DNA of 64,000 nucleotides. It comes from Streptomyces spinosus. GTDB taxonomy: Bacteria > Actinomycetota > Actinomycetes > Streptomycetales > Streptomycetaceae. The DNA lies in contig NZ_JAINRC010000010.1 of the NCBI RefSeq assembly GCF_020400655.1, positions 248,001-312,000 on the forward strand, in the 5' to 3' direction. Below are positions 33,968 through 42,894 of the stretch, piece after piece. The first letter of the stretch is position 1; each line of letters opens with the position of its first letter. A program made the translations under genes and the position numbers. A model generated the notes under the pieces. The model saw only the letters and a program-made list of their open reading frames with translations, had not been told where the DNA came from and did not search any database.

Positions 33968-35176
33968 TCACAGCGGGGAGTGCGCCACCACCGTCACATA
34001 GGCGCCGAACAGCAGGGAGACCAGGGTGAGGGCGCCGTAGACGACCATGGCCGCCGGCGGGCGCAGCCACCACGTACGGGCGAGTGCGCGGGCCACCGGC
34101 ACGAGCAGCGGGAAGGCCGGCAGCAGGAACCGCGGCTTGGAGGAGAAGGAGCCGGAGCCGCCGACCGCGAGCAGGACCAGGACGCCGGAGAAGGCGACCA
34201 GGGCCGGCGGGGGGCGGTCCAGGCAGAGCAGGACGAACAGCAGGACGCCCGAGGCGACGATCAGCAGGGCCGCCGGGTAGACGACGCCCCCGCCGTGCAG
34301 GAACAGGGCCTTGAGGAAGCGCACCGAGTCGGCGCCGAAGTCGAAGCGGGAGTCCCAGGCGCGCTGGACCGTGAAGTAGCCGCCGAGGAGGTCTCCCGTA
34401 CGGTTCCCCACCCACAGCACGAAGGCCGTCCAGCCCACGGGGGCCAGGAGCGCGCCGGCCCACAGCCGCACCGGGGCACGGCCGCGCTGCCGCAGCACCT
34501 GGTGCCCGGCGGCCAGCACGACGGCCACCGCCACCGCGAATCCGCTGGGCCGCGCCAGGCCCGCCAGCGCGGCCAGGGCTCCGGCCCACAGCCAGCGTCC
34601 CCTGAGCACGCAGTACAGCGCCCACGCGGCGAGCGCGGCGAACAGCGACTCCGTGTAGGCGATGGTGAGTTCCACGGCGTGCGGCAGCGCGGCCCACAGG
34701 GCGACCAGCGTGGTGGCGACGCCCCTGCCGTACAGGTGGTGGCCGACGAGGTAGACGCCGTACGCGGCCACGACCGCGGCCGTCCAGGCGATGAGCAGGG
34801 CGGACCGGCCCGGGGTGAGCGGCAGAACGGCGGTCAGCGCTCGGATGAGCGCGGGATACAGAGGGAAGAACGCCCAGTCGGTCTGGACGGCGCCCTCCGG
34901 GGAGATCCAGACGAGGCGGCCGTAGCCGTGGGTGGCGATGTGCAGGTACCAGCGGGAGTCCCAGGAGTGGGCCAGGTTCCTGACCAGGGGGTGTCCGCGG
35001 AGCGCGTTCGTGAGGATCACCGCGAGGATCCCGGCGAGCCGGACGGCCGCGAACAGGGCGAGCGCCGGCAGGACGCCCTGCGGCCGTCCGGGGCCGGCCG
35101 GCCGGGGCGGCCGGAGGCGTCCGAGGGGCCCGGAGGGTGCCGTCGGTTCGGGCCGGGGGACGGAGGAGGTGCTCAC
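33968..35176 (-). CDS. integral-membrane mannosyltransferase (PIG-V-like)
   Basis: The roughly 402-residue protein has about ten membrane helices. The signature is HSWDSRWYLHIATHGY followed by WAFFPLYPALIRAL, typical of PIG-V-related and other GT-C glycosyltransferases that use polyprenyl-phosphate mannose. The acidic Asp in the first loop (WDSRWY) would be catalytic. The acceptor is unknown; cell-envelope glycans or secreted proteins are candidates. The GTG at 35176 has AAGG upstream; the frame extends to a TTG at 35212. Confidence 0.82.
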   Translation of the reverse strand: MSTSSVPRPEPTAPSGPLGRLRPPRPAGPGRPQGVLPALALFAAVRLAGILAVILTNALRGHPLVRNLAHSWDSRWYLHIATHGYGRLVWISPEGAVQTDWAFFPLYPALIRALTAVLPLTPGRSALLIAWTAAVVAAYGVYLVGHHLYGRGVATTLVALWAALPHAVELTIAYTESLFAALAAWALYCVLRGRWLWAGALAALAGLARPSGFAVAVAVVLAAGHQVLRQRGRAPVRLWAGALLAPVGWTAFVLWVGNRTGDLLGGYFTVQRAWDSRFDFGADSVRFLKALFLHGGGVVYPAALLIVASGVLLFVLLCLDRPPPALVAFSGVLVLLAVGGSGSFSSKPRFLLPAFPLLVPVARALARTWWLRPPAAMVVYGALTLVSLLFGAYVTVVAHSPL

Positions 35177-35351
35177 GGCGTCGACCTTGGGCACACCGGC
35201 GGGAAGGCGCAACGCGCGACCCGGGTTTCCACCGCCCCTCCCCCGGTTTTCACGCGTCCGGCCGCGTCTCCGGGCCCCCTCACCCCGTCATGAGGGCCCC
35301 TCAAGGGGTGTGGTTATCATATGAGCGCTGCCTAGCTCGGAAGATGGATCT

Positions 35352-36803
35352 GTGACTGTCAACGACGACTCGTTCACCAACTGGAAGATCCGCGAGGAGA
35401 TCGCGGAGTCGATGATCCCGCTCATCGGGAAGCTGCACCGCGAGCGGGACGTGACCGTCCTGCTGCACAGCCGCTCCCTGGTGAACAAGTCGGTGGTCAG
35501 CATCCTGAAGACGCACCGCTTCGCCCGGCAGATCGCCGGCGCCGAGCTGTCGGTCACCGAGACCATGCCGTTCCTCCAGGCCCTGACCACCCTGGACCTC
35601 GGTCCGTCGCAGATCGACCTCGGCATGCTGGCCACCGCCTACAAGGCCGACGAGCGCGGCCTGAGCGTGCCGGAGTTCACCGCCGAGGCCGTCGCCGGAG
35701 CCACCGGCGCGAACAAGATCGAGCGCCGCGAGCCGCGCGACGTCGTGCTGTACGGCTTCGGCCGCATCGGCCGGCTCGTCGCGCGCCTGCTCATCGAGAA
35801 GGCCGGCTCGGGCAACGGCCTGAGGCTGCGCGCCATCGTCGTGCGCGGCGGCGGCCATGCCGCCGAAGACCTCGTCAAGCGCGCCTCGCTGCTGCGCCGC
35901 GACTCCATCCACGGCCAGTTCCAGGGCACCATCACCGTGGACGAGGCCAGCGGCACGATCGTCGCCAACGGCAACGCCATCAAGGTGATCCACGCCGACG
36001 ACCCGTCGGACGTGGACTACACCGAGTACGGCATCCGGGACGCCATCCTCATCGACAACACCGGCAAGTGGCGCGACCGCGAGGGCCTGTCCAAGCACCT
36101 GCGCCCCGGCATCGAGAAGGTCGTGCTGACCGCGCCGGGCAAGGGCGACGTCCCCAACATCGTGCACGGCGTCAACCACGACACCGTCAAGCCCGACGAG
36201 CAGATCCTGTCCTGCGCCTCCTGCACCACCAACGCCATCGTCCCGCCGCTGAAGGCGATGGACGACGAGTACGGCGTGCTGCGCGGCCACGTGGAGACCG
36301 TCCACTCGTTCACCAACGACCAGAACCTGCTGGACAACTACCACAAGTCCGAGCGCCGGGGCCGCTCCGCGCCGCTCAACATGGTCATCACCGAGACCGG
36401 CGCCGCCTCCGCCGTCGCCAAGGCGCTGCCCGACCTCAAGGCGAAGATCAGCGGCAGCTCGATCCGCGTCCCGGTACCGGACGTGTCGATCGCCATCCTC
36501 AATCTCCAGCTGGCCCGCGCCACCACCCGCGAGGAGGTCCACGACTACCTGCGCGAGGTGTCGCTGACCTCGCCGCTGAAGCGCCAGATCGACTTCATCA
36601 CGGCGCCCGACGCGGTCTCCAGCGACTTCATCGGCTCGCGCCACGCCTCGATCGTGGACGCGGGCGCGCTGAAGGTGGACGGGGACAACGCGATCCTCTA
36701 CCTCTGGTACGACAACGAGTTCGGCTACTCCTGCCAGGTCGTCCGCGTCGTCCAGCACGTGTCGGGCGTGGAGTACCCGACGTACCCGGCGCCGGCGGTC
36801 TGA
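35352..36803 (+). CDS. gap: glyceraldehyde-3-phosphate dehydrogenase, long form
   Basis: The 483-residue protein contains a full GAPDH: the Rossmann motif YGFGRIGRLVARLL, the catalytic Cys in SCASCTTN, the HSFTNDQN loop and the C-terminal WYDNEFGYS. It carries an N-terminal extension of about 125 residues absent from the usual 335-residue enzymes. Long GAPDHs of this type occur in several actinomycetes and may have NADP-linked or gluconeogenic roles, but cofactor preference cannot be read here. GTG start. A strong terminator follows. Confidence 0.9.
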   Translation: MTVNDDSFTNWKIREEIAESMIPLIGKLHRERDVTVLLHSRSLVNKSVVSILKTHRFARQIAGAELSVTETMPFLQALTTLDLGPSQIDLGMLATAYKADERGLSVPEFTAEAVAGATGANKIERREPRDVVLYGFGRIGRLVARLLIEKAGSGNGLRLRAIVVRGGGHAAEDLVKRASLLRRDSIHGQFQGTITVDEASGTIVANGNAIKVIHADDPSDVDYTEYGIRDAILIDNTGKWRDREGLSKHLRPGIEKVVLTAPGKGDVPNIVHGVNHDTVKPDEQILSCASCTTNAIVPPLKAMDDEYGVLRGHVETVHSFTNDQNLLDNYHKSERRGRSAPLNMVITETGAASAVAKALPDLKAKISGSSIRVPVPDVSIAILNLQLARATTREEVHDYLREVSLTSPLKRQIDFITAPDAVSSDFIGSRHASIVDAGALKVDGDNAILYLWYDNEFGYSCQVVRVVQHVSGVEYPTYPAPAV

Positions 36804-36826
36804 GCGGGCTCCCGGTACGCGTACGC

Positions 36827-36853
36827 CCGCCGGCCGGGGTCTCCGGCCGGCGG
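36827..36853. terminator. bidirectional terminator between gap and the collagenase gene
   Basis: CCGCCGGCCGG and CCGGCCGGCGG are perfect 11-base arms around a 5-base loop, between two converging genes. Confidence 0.8.
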
Positions 36854-36875
36854 CCGTTCTGCCGGGCGGGTGCGC

Positions 36876-38825
36876 TCAGGCCGGGACGGGCCCGCCGCAC
36901 GCGCCCGTGGCGCACGCCGTGAGCCACTGGTCGAAGTCGGCGTCGTAGCGGGTGCCGATGCCGTCGTGGTAGACGACGTACCCGCCGGCGTAGTCACCGG
37001 CGCGGAAGCGGGTGAGCACGCGCCGGACGTCGTCGGGGTGCCGCTCGATCATGTAGCGCACGGCGAGGTAGCCCCACGGGTAGGTGCGGGTGACGTCGCT
37101 GTTGTCGTAGGTGCTGTCGAACAGGGTGCTCAGCCGGTACGTGTGCCTGCCGGCCTCCTGGACCGCCTGGTCGTCGGCGAGACCGCGGTAGCCATAGGAG
37201 ACGTACTCGGCGATGCCCTCGATCCACCACACGTCCGGTACGGAGATCTGCCGCGCGAAGTCGCCCCGCATGTCGTCGCGGGCGTCCAGGAAGTGCGTGT
37301 ACTCGTGGTTGAGGTTCCAGATCCGGGCCGGGAAGCCGTCGTCGTAGTCCTTCTGGTACATGACCGACACCGGCTGGTTGGCCGGGTCCGCCGGGTCGCC
37401 GCCCAGCGTCATGCCGCCGTTGTCGGTGCTGATGCCGTACATCGCGCCGGCGTACGTCTGGTAGTCGGCGCGGCCGGCGAACACCACGAGCCGGACCGTG
37501 GAGGCGTACTGGCCGGGTATCGCGCCGTCGGCCCCCACGACCGAGCGGAACCAGGCGTCCTGGTGGAGCACGCTGGCGCAGGCGGCGTCGAGGTCGGCGG
37601 CGGTGAGCGCCTGGGCGCGCAGAGTCACGTCGGCGTCGCAGTGCCGGGTGACGGGCAGCACGGCCTTGTCGAGCTTCTCCGGCAGGCCGCAGACGTCGTA
37701 GTAGCCGCATCCGGCCGCGTCGTAGTGGTCCGCCTGGGTGGCCACGGCCACCCAGAGCGCGGCCGTCGGCCCGGTGATCGCCGTCCGGTCCAGCAGGTCC
37801 CTGGCCAACGGGCGTACGGTGTCCCGCAGTCCGGGGTGCTCGGTGTAACGGGCCAGGTTCATCCCGGCGTTGGAGTCCAGGAAGGCCAGGCCGGTACCGA
37901 GCTTGTCGGTGTTGGCCAGCGCGAAGTCGTACAGGGTGCCGGTGACGCGCGGGTCGTTCTCGACCGCACGCACGTACGCCGGGTTCCAGTTGCCGCGCCA
38001 CAGCGGGGTGTAGACGTCGTTGACGGCCCTGATCATGCTGTCGACCGAGTCGTAGGAGCCGTCGTAGTCGTTCAGCAGCCGCCGGTAGACCTCCAGGTAA
38101 CGGCCTTGCTGGTCGGCGCTGTCGGTCAGGATGACGGTCTCGCCGAGGACGTCTCCGTTGGCCGCCGTGACGTCACGGGAGTGGGGGCGGGCGAAGAAGG
38201 TGTCCAGGCCGCTCGTGACGGCGGCGGTGAGGCGGGAGGTGTAAGGGCCCACGTCCCCGGGGTGGTTGAACTGCGCGTAGTAGCCGGCGCGCAGGAAGAG
38301 GACCAGTTGCAGCAGGCCGCCGGAGTTGTCGCCCCGGTACTGCCCGGCGGTGCGGGTGAACGCCTGGGCGACGGTCAGCATCTGGGCCTGGCGGAAGACG
38401 GCGCGCGCGTCCGTGCCGGTGACGGAGAAGAGGGTGTCGACGCAGTCCGGGGTCGCGGTCCTGACGTAGGAGACGAGGGCGGGGCCGGTACGGCTGCCGA
38501 AGTCGGCCGGGGCGCAGGAGGCCGCCGTCGCCGCGTGCGGCCCCGCGGCCTTCGTGAACGTGGGCGGCTGCGGCGGGAGTTGGTCCGGGCTGAGCCGCCG
38601 GGCCTGGGTCGCGGGGTGCTCGGTCGCGACGGTGGACGCGGCGGCGGGCGACGGCACGGAGAGGTGCGCCCGGGGTGCGGTGGCCGTGGCGGTGTGCGGG
38701 CGGGGCGCGGCGAGTGCCGGCGTGGACAGCAGGCCGGCGAGGGTGACGCAGACGGCGGCGGCGCCGGCGATGCGGCCGGCCGTGCCCCTCGGCACGCGTC
38801 CGGGCAGCGCGAAGCGATAGCGCAT
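36876..38825 (-). CDS. secreted M9-family collagenase
   Basis: The 649-residue protein has a signal peptide of about 39 residues ending in TPALA. Its large activator and peptidase region carries the zinc motif NHEYTHFLDAR (His 507, Glu 508, His 511) and the third ligand in EGIAEYVSYG. Cysteines in pairs (CAPADF/CVDT, CGYYDVCG, CATGACG) fit an extracellular protein. It resembles bacterial collagenases ColG/ColH but ends right after the catalytic domain, lacking PKD and collagen-binding domains. It should degrade collagen-like or gelatin substrates. GGAGGAA precedes the ATG by 6 bases. Confidence 0.88.
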   Translation of the reverse strand: MRYRFALPGRVPRGTAGRIAGAAAVCVTLAGLLSTPALAAPRPHTATATAPRAHLSVPSPAAASTVATEHPATQARRLSPDQLPPQPPTFTKAAGPHAATAASCAPADFGSRTGPALVSYVRTATPDCVDTLFSVTGTDARAVFRQAQMLTVAQAFTRTAGQYRGDNSGGLLQLVLFLRAGYYAQFNHPGDVGPYTSRLTAAVTSGLDTFFARPHSRDVTAANGDVLGETVILTDSADQQGRYLEVYRRLLNDYDGSYDSVDSMIRAVNDVYTPLWRGNWNPAYVRAVENDPRVTGTLYDFALANTDKLGTGLAFLDSNAGMNLARYTEHPGLRDTVRPLARDLLDRTAITGPTAALWVAVATQADHYDAAGCGYYDVCGLPEKLDKAVLPVTRHCDADVTLRAQALTAADLDAACASVLHQDAWFRSVVGADGAIPGQYASTVRLVVFAGRADYQTYAGAMYGISTDNGGMTLGGDPADPANQPVSVMYQKDYDDGFPARIWNLNHEYTHFLDARDDMRGDFARQISVPDVWWIEGIAEYVSYGYRGLADDQAVQEAGRHTYRLSTLFDSTYDNSDVTRTYPWGYLAVRYMIERHPDDVRRVLTRFRAGDYAGGYVVYHDGIGTRYDADFDQWLTACATGACGGPVPA

Positions 38826-39035
38826 CGGGATTCCTCCACGAAGGGGTGCGCCTCTGTGGGGTGTCGAGGCGTGTGAGGGACTGTCTCAGCGCGCCGCCCC
38901 GCCAACAATGGCGTGTGACATAGCACATGGCACTGGGCGCTCATAACATCGCGGCGCACCCGTGACCCGCGGCTAGGGTCTTTCGTTCGGATCAGGCCGG
39001 ACCCCGCGTGCCCGGCATGATCCAGACGAGAGGCC

Positions 39036-39989
39036 CTACGCCCCGGCGGCGCTCCAGGTCCGCGACGCCCAGGTGCGCAGGTGCGGGGCCTGGGCGACGA
39101 GGTCGCGGTAAGCGTCCGTGGCGGAGCGGAACACCGTCTCCACGACGTCGTCGGCGACGGTGTCCGGCCGCCAGACCAGCACATAGCGGCACCACAGCGG
39201 GGAGCCCGCCAGCGGCTTGACCGTGACGTGCGGGATCGGCCGCAGCGTCGGCTGCACCAGGGACACCCCGAGACCATCGGCGATCATGCTCTGCAACTGG
39301 GTCTGGTCACCGAGCCACTCGTGCACGGTCACCGGGGTGAAGCCGGCCGCGGCACATGCGTCGTAGAACACCCCCGGCCAGCCGGCCCCGTCGTCCGGGG
39401 TCACGAACCAGGCGTCCTCGGCGAGGTCGGCGAGCTGGACCTGGGCGCTCTGCCGGAGCCGGTGGCGGGCGGGCAGGGCGACGAAGGTGGGCTCGGTGAC
39501 GATGCCGCGGTGCCGGACGGCGGCCGAGTGCCGCAGTTCCATGCCCGGGTAGTCGGCGGCGATGGCCGCGTCCACCGCGCCCTCCTCCAGCAGCTCGACG
39601 ATCCGCGAGGACGCGTAGACGCTGGTGACCGAGAGGGAGAGCTCCGGCAGTCGCGTCCGGACCCGGGAGACCGTGCCGGACAGCATGGGCGAGTTCGTCG
39701 CGGCCACGCGCAGGGTGCGGCGGGGGCGGTCGGTGGGCGGACGGTGCCCGATCGCGGCGGCCCGCGTGAGGACGTCCCGGGCCTGCTCGACGACCTCGGC
39801 GCCGTACCGGGTCGGCCGGACCCCGCCGGGCCCGCGTTCGAAGAGCGGTTCGCCGAGGTGGCGCTCGATGCGCCGCAGCTGGGTGCTGACGGCCGGCTGC
39901 GAGTAGCCCAGCTGCGCGGCGGCCCGGCCCACGCTGCCCGCGTCGGCGATCGCGCACAGCACCCGCAGGTGCCGCAGCTCCAGCTCCAT
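39036..39989 (-). CDS. LysR-family transcriptional regulator
   Basis: The 317-residue protein has an N-terminal winged HTH (ELRHLRVLCAIADAGSVGRAAAQLG, then YSQPAVSTQLRRIERHLG) and a LysR substrate-binding domain (TLRVAATNSPMLSG onward). The ATG at 39989 has GGAG 5 bases upstream and starts the conserved domain, although the frame is open further upstream. It is divergent from the TetR gene with about 255 bases between. The inducer and target are unknown. Confidence 0.88.
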   Translation of the reverse strand: MELELRHLRVLCAIADAGSVGRAAAQLGYSQPAVSTQLRRIERHLGEPLFERGPGGVRPTRYGAEVVEQARDVLTRAAAIGHRPPTDRPRRTLRVAATNSPMLSGTVSRVRTRLPELSLSVTSVYASSRIVELLEEGAVDAAIAADYPGMELRHSAAVRHRGIVTEPTFVALPARHRLRQSAQVQLADLAEDAWFVTPDDGAGWPGVFYDACAAAGFTPVTVHEWLGDQTQLQSMIADGLGVSLVQPTLRPIPHVTVKPLAGSPLWCRYVLVWRPDTVADDVVETVFRSATDAYRDLVAQAPHLRTWASRTWSAAGA

Positions 39990-40168
39990 CGCTCCACTCC
40001 CCGCCGGTTCCCGGCGCGCCCGCGCCCCGGTCGCCGAGCACGCCGGTCCCCCTCTGCTGTCGCCGACCGCACCTACGACCGGCGGACCACGGCGTTCCAT
40101 TGTGCCCTCCCCGGCAACAGGCCGTAGGCCCGCCCGCCGGCGGAGGAACCTCGGGCACGGCCAACCAA

Positions 40169-40204
40169 CCTAAATAACTCACCCGCTTGCCTAAAACCTT
40201 TAGG
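40169..40204. promoter_or_regulatory. operator candidate for the TetR gene
   Basis: CCTAAA-ACC-TTTAGG (40190-40204) is a perfect inverted repeat 40 bases before the TetR start. A further CCTAAA half-site lies at 40169, 21 bases (two turns) upstream. A self-regulating TetR site is the simplest reading. Confidence 0.5.
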
Positions 40205-40244
40205 AAGCTGCACAATGGCTTTCCGGCAGACGGGAGAGACAGTG

Positions 40245-40817
40245 ATGGCGCGTGCGGGGCTGACCACCGAACGCCTGGTGCGGGCGGGCGCGGAGCTGGC
40301 CGACGAAGTCGGCTTCGACCAGGTGACGGTGTCCGCGGTGGCCCGGCGGTTCGACGTCAAGGTCGCGAGCTTGTACTCGCACCTGAGGAACTCGCAGGAT
40401 CTCAAGACGCGGATCGCGCTGCTCGCCCTCGAGGAGCTGGCCGACCGGGCCGCCGAGGCCCTGGCCGGCCGGTCCGGCAAGGACGCCCTCGGCGCCTTCG
40501 CGAACGTCTACCGCGACTACGCCCGCGCGCACCCCGGCCGCTACGCGGCGGCCCGGCACCCGCTGGACACCGAGACGGCGGCCGGCAGCGCGGGAGTGCG
40601 GATCGTGCAGCTCACCCGGGCGATCCTGCGCGGTTACGACCTGACCGAGCCGGACCAGACCCACGCGGTCCGCCTCCTCGGCAGCGTCTTCCACGGCTAC
40701 GTCAGCCTGGAGGCGGCCGGCGGCTTCGATCACAGCGCGCCGGACCCGCAGGAGTCCTGGACCCGGATCCTGGACGCCCTCGACTCCCTGCTGCGCGACT
40801 GGCCCGCGAAGCCCTGA
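40245..40817 (+). CDS. TetR-family transcriptional regulator
   Basis: The 190-residue protein has an N-terminal HTH (TTERLVRAGAELADEVGFDQVTVSAVARRF, with VKVASLYSHLRN as the recognition segment) and a C-terminal domain of the WHG type (LLGSVFHGYVSLEAAGGF). The ATG at 40245 has GGGAGA 7-10 bases upstream; an earlier in-frame ATG at 40215 lacks one. The SGNH hydrolase gene follows 49 bases later on the same strand and is the likely regulatory target along with the gene itself. Confidence 0.88.
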   Translation: MARAGLTTERLVRAGAELADEVGFDQVTVSAVARRFDVKVASLYSHLRNSQDLKTRIALLALEELADRAAEALAGRSGKDALGAFANVYRDYARAHPGRYAAARHPLDTETAAGSAGVRIVQLTRAILRGYDLTEPDQTHAVRLLGSVFHGYVSLEAAGGFDHSAPDPQESWTRILDALDSLLRDWPAKP

Positions 40818-40866
40818 CCGCACGGCTCCCCCACGGCGATCCCCCCTCGAAACGCAGGCAGACACG

Positions 40867-42033
40867 ATGCTCACCATCCCCCTCACCGCCGACCTGGTAC
40901 GCGGTGCCCTCGAACTGGAGCGCACCGCGCGCGGCCTGCTGCCGCACCGGCTGCCCGCCCGGGCCCGCGCCCAGTGCGCCGACCCGCAGCTGGCCCTGGC
41001 GGAGTCCCAGCCCTCCGGCGTACGGCTGGCGCTGCGCACCCGCGCCACCACCGTGGAACTGGACACCCTGCCCACCAAGCGGGTGTACGCCGGCGCGCCA
41101 CCGCGCCCGGACGGCGTGTACGACCTGCTCGTCGACGGCCGGCCGGCGGGCAGCGCCTCCCTCACCGAGGGCGACACCCTCACCATCGACCTGGGCACCG
41201 GCTCCGCCGAGCACCGGCCGGGCCCGGTGGGCACCGTGCGCTTCACGGGCCTGCCGGACACCGTCAAGGACGTGGAGATCTGGCTGCCGCACAACGAGAC
41301 GACCGAGCTGGTCGCGCTGCGCACCGACGCCCCCGTCGAGCCCGTACCGGACCGGGGCCGCCGGGTGTGGCTGCACCACGGCAGCTCGATCAGCCACGGC
41401 TCGGACGCGGCGAGCCCCACCACCACCTGGCCGGCGCTCGCCGCGTCCCTGGGCGGGGTGGAGCTGGTCAACCTCGGGCTGGGCGGCAGCGCGCTGCTCG
41501 ACCCGTTCACCGCGCGGGCCCTGCGCGACACGCCCGCCGACCTGATCAGCGTCAAACTGGGCATCAACGTGGTCAACACCGACCTGATGCGGCTGCGTGC
41601 CTTCGGACCCGCCGTGCACGGCTTCCTCGACACCGTCCGCGAGGGGCACCCCCACACGCCGCTGCTCGTCGTCTCGCCGGTCCTGTGCCCGATGCACGAG
41701 AACACGCCCGGCCCCACCGCCATGGACCCGTCCGCTCTCGGCGAGGGGCGCCTGCGGTACCGGGCCACCGGCGATCCGGCGGAGCGGGCGGCCGGGAAGC
41801 TCACCCTGGAGGTCGTCCGGCGGGAGCTGGCGCGGATCGTGCGCGAGCGGGCGGCCGGGGACCCGGCCCTGTACTACGCGGACGGCCGCGAGCTGTACGG
41901 GGAGGCCGACTTCGCCGAGCTGCCGCTGCCCGACGGCCTCCACCCGGACACGGCCGGGCACCGCCGCATCGGCGAGCGGTTCGCGGCGCTGGCGTTCGCC
42001 GGGGACGGGCCCTTCGCGGACCGCACCGCCTGA
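40867..42033 (+). CDS. SGNH/GDSL hydrolase with N-terminal beta domain
   Basis: The 388-residue cytosolic protein has an N-terminal beta-sandwich-like region (about 1-165), then an SGNH hydrolase domain. Block I is HHGSSISHGSD (Ser), block II LGLGGSA (Gly), block III ISVKLGINVVN (Asn), and block V DGLHPDTAGH (Asp and His). Substrates are likely esters or acylated sugars. It is in tandem with the TetR gene and probably under its control. Confidence 0.85.
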   Translation: MLTIPLTADLVRGALELERTARGLLPHRLPARARAQCADPQLALAESQPSGVRLALRTRATTVELDTLPTKRVYAGAPPRPDGVYDLLVDGRPAGSASLTEGDTLTIDLGTGSAEHRPGPVGTVRFTGLPDTVKDVEIWLPHNETTELVALRTDAPVEPVPDRGRRVWLHHGSSISHGSDAASPTTTWPALAASLGGVELVNLGLGGSALLDPFTARALRDTPADLISVKLGINVVNTDLMRLRAFGPAVHGFLDTVREGHPHTPLLVVSPVLCPMHENTPGPTAMDPSALGEGRLRYRATGDPAERAAGKLTLEVVRRELARIVRERAAGDPALYYADGRELYGEADFAELPLPDGLHPDTAGHRRIGERFAALAFAGDGPFADRTA

Positions 42034-42072
42034 CCGGAGGGGACCGGCGGCGACGCGCGCGCCGGCACTCCC

Positions 42073-42744
42073 TCACACCAGGTGCGCGAAGACCACCAGG
42101 TTGTCGGTGTAGTCCCGCACCGTGCGGTCGTAGTCCCCGGCGCAGGTGATGAGCCGCGCCTCGGGGCGCGACGCGTCCGCGTACACCCGTTCGCTGGGGA
42201 AGTCGTCCTTGGCGAAGGTCTCGGTGCTGTCCACGACGAACTCCGCCGTGCGCCCGTCGGCCCGCTGCACGGAGAAGCGGTCGCCGGGCTCCAGCCGGTC
42301 GAGGTCGGCGAAGACGGCCGGGGAGGTCACCGTGTCAACGTGTCCGGCGATGATCGCGGTGCCCCGCTCACCGGGCGCGACCCCGTCGGCGTACCAGCCG
42401 ACGAGATTGGTGTCGGCGGCGGGCGGCGGCTGCAACTGGCCCGAGTCGGCGAGCTCCAGGGTGGTGAAGGGTGCGTCCACGGAGATCTTGGGAATGCGCA
42501 GCCGGGTCGGCGCGGACCTCGGCAGCGCCTCGTCGGGCTGCCGGGAGTCGACCGCGGGCGGTGCGCCGGTGCCCGAGGCCGGGTGCGCCTCCGGCTTGTC
42601 GTCCGGCTGCCGGTGACCGCCGAACATGCTGACGGCGAGGAAGACGGCCGCCACACCCCACAGCGTCAGCCGCCCGCCGTAGCCGGCACGCTGCTCGTGC
42701 GCCGCCGGTCCTGACGGGGTCGGGGAAGAGGGATCTGCTGCCAT
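42073..42744 (-). CDS. class F sortase
   Basis: The 223-residue protein has one N-terminal membrane helix (LTLWGVAAVFLAVSMFG), a linker of about 40 residues, and a sortase domain. His lies in IIAGHVDT, Cys in LITCAGDYD, and Arg shortly after in RTVRDYTDN. Length, single-pass topology and motifs fit actinobacterial class F sortases, transpeptidases that may anchor surface proteins to peptidoglycan. The ATG has GAGGTGG upstream. It lies directly downstream (150 bases) of a gene for a cell-surface protein with a hydrophobic, basic C-terminus, its likely substrate. Confidence 0.88.
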   Translation of the reverse strand: MAADPSSPTPSGPAAHEQRAGYGGRLTLWGVAAVFLAVSMFGGHRQPDDKPEAHPASGTGAPPAVDSRQPDEALPRSAPTRLRIPKISVDAPFTTLELADSGQLQPPPAADTNLVGWYADGVAPGERGTAIIAGHVDTVTSPAVFADLDRLEPGDRFSVQRADGRTAEFVVDSTETFAKDDFPSERVYADASRPEARLITCAGDYDRTVRDYTDNLVVFAHLV

Positions 42745-42894
42745 CGGACACCACCTCACTCGGGCACGGCAGCACGGGGATCAGGGCGGGGAAGACGGCG
42801 CCGGGAGCGGCGTCCTGGGCGGGGCGCAGGGGGCGCGGGCCGCCGGCGCGGAGGCGCGCCGGCGGCGTCCGCAGCCCCTGGGACGTACAGTCCC

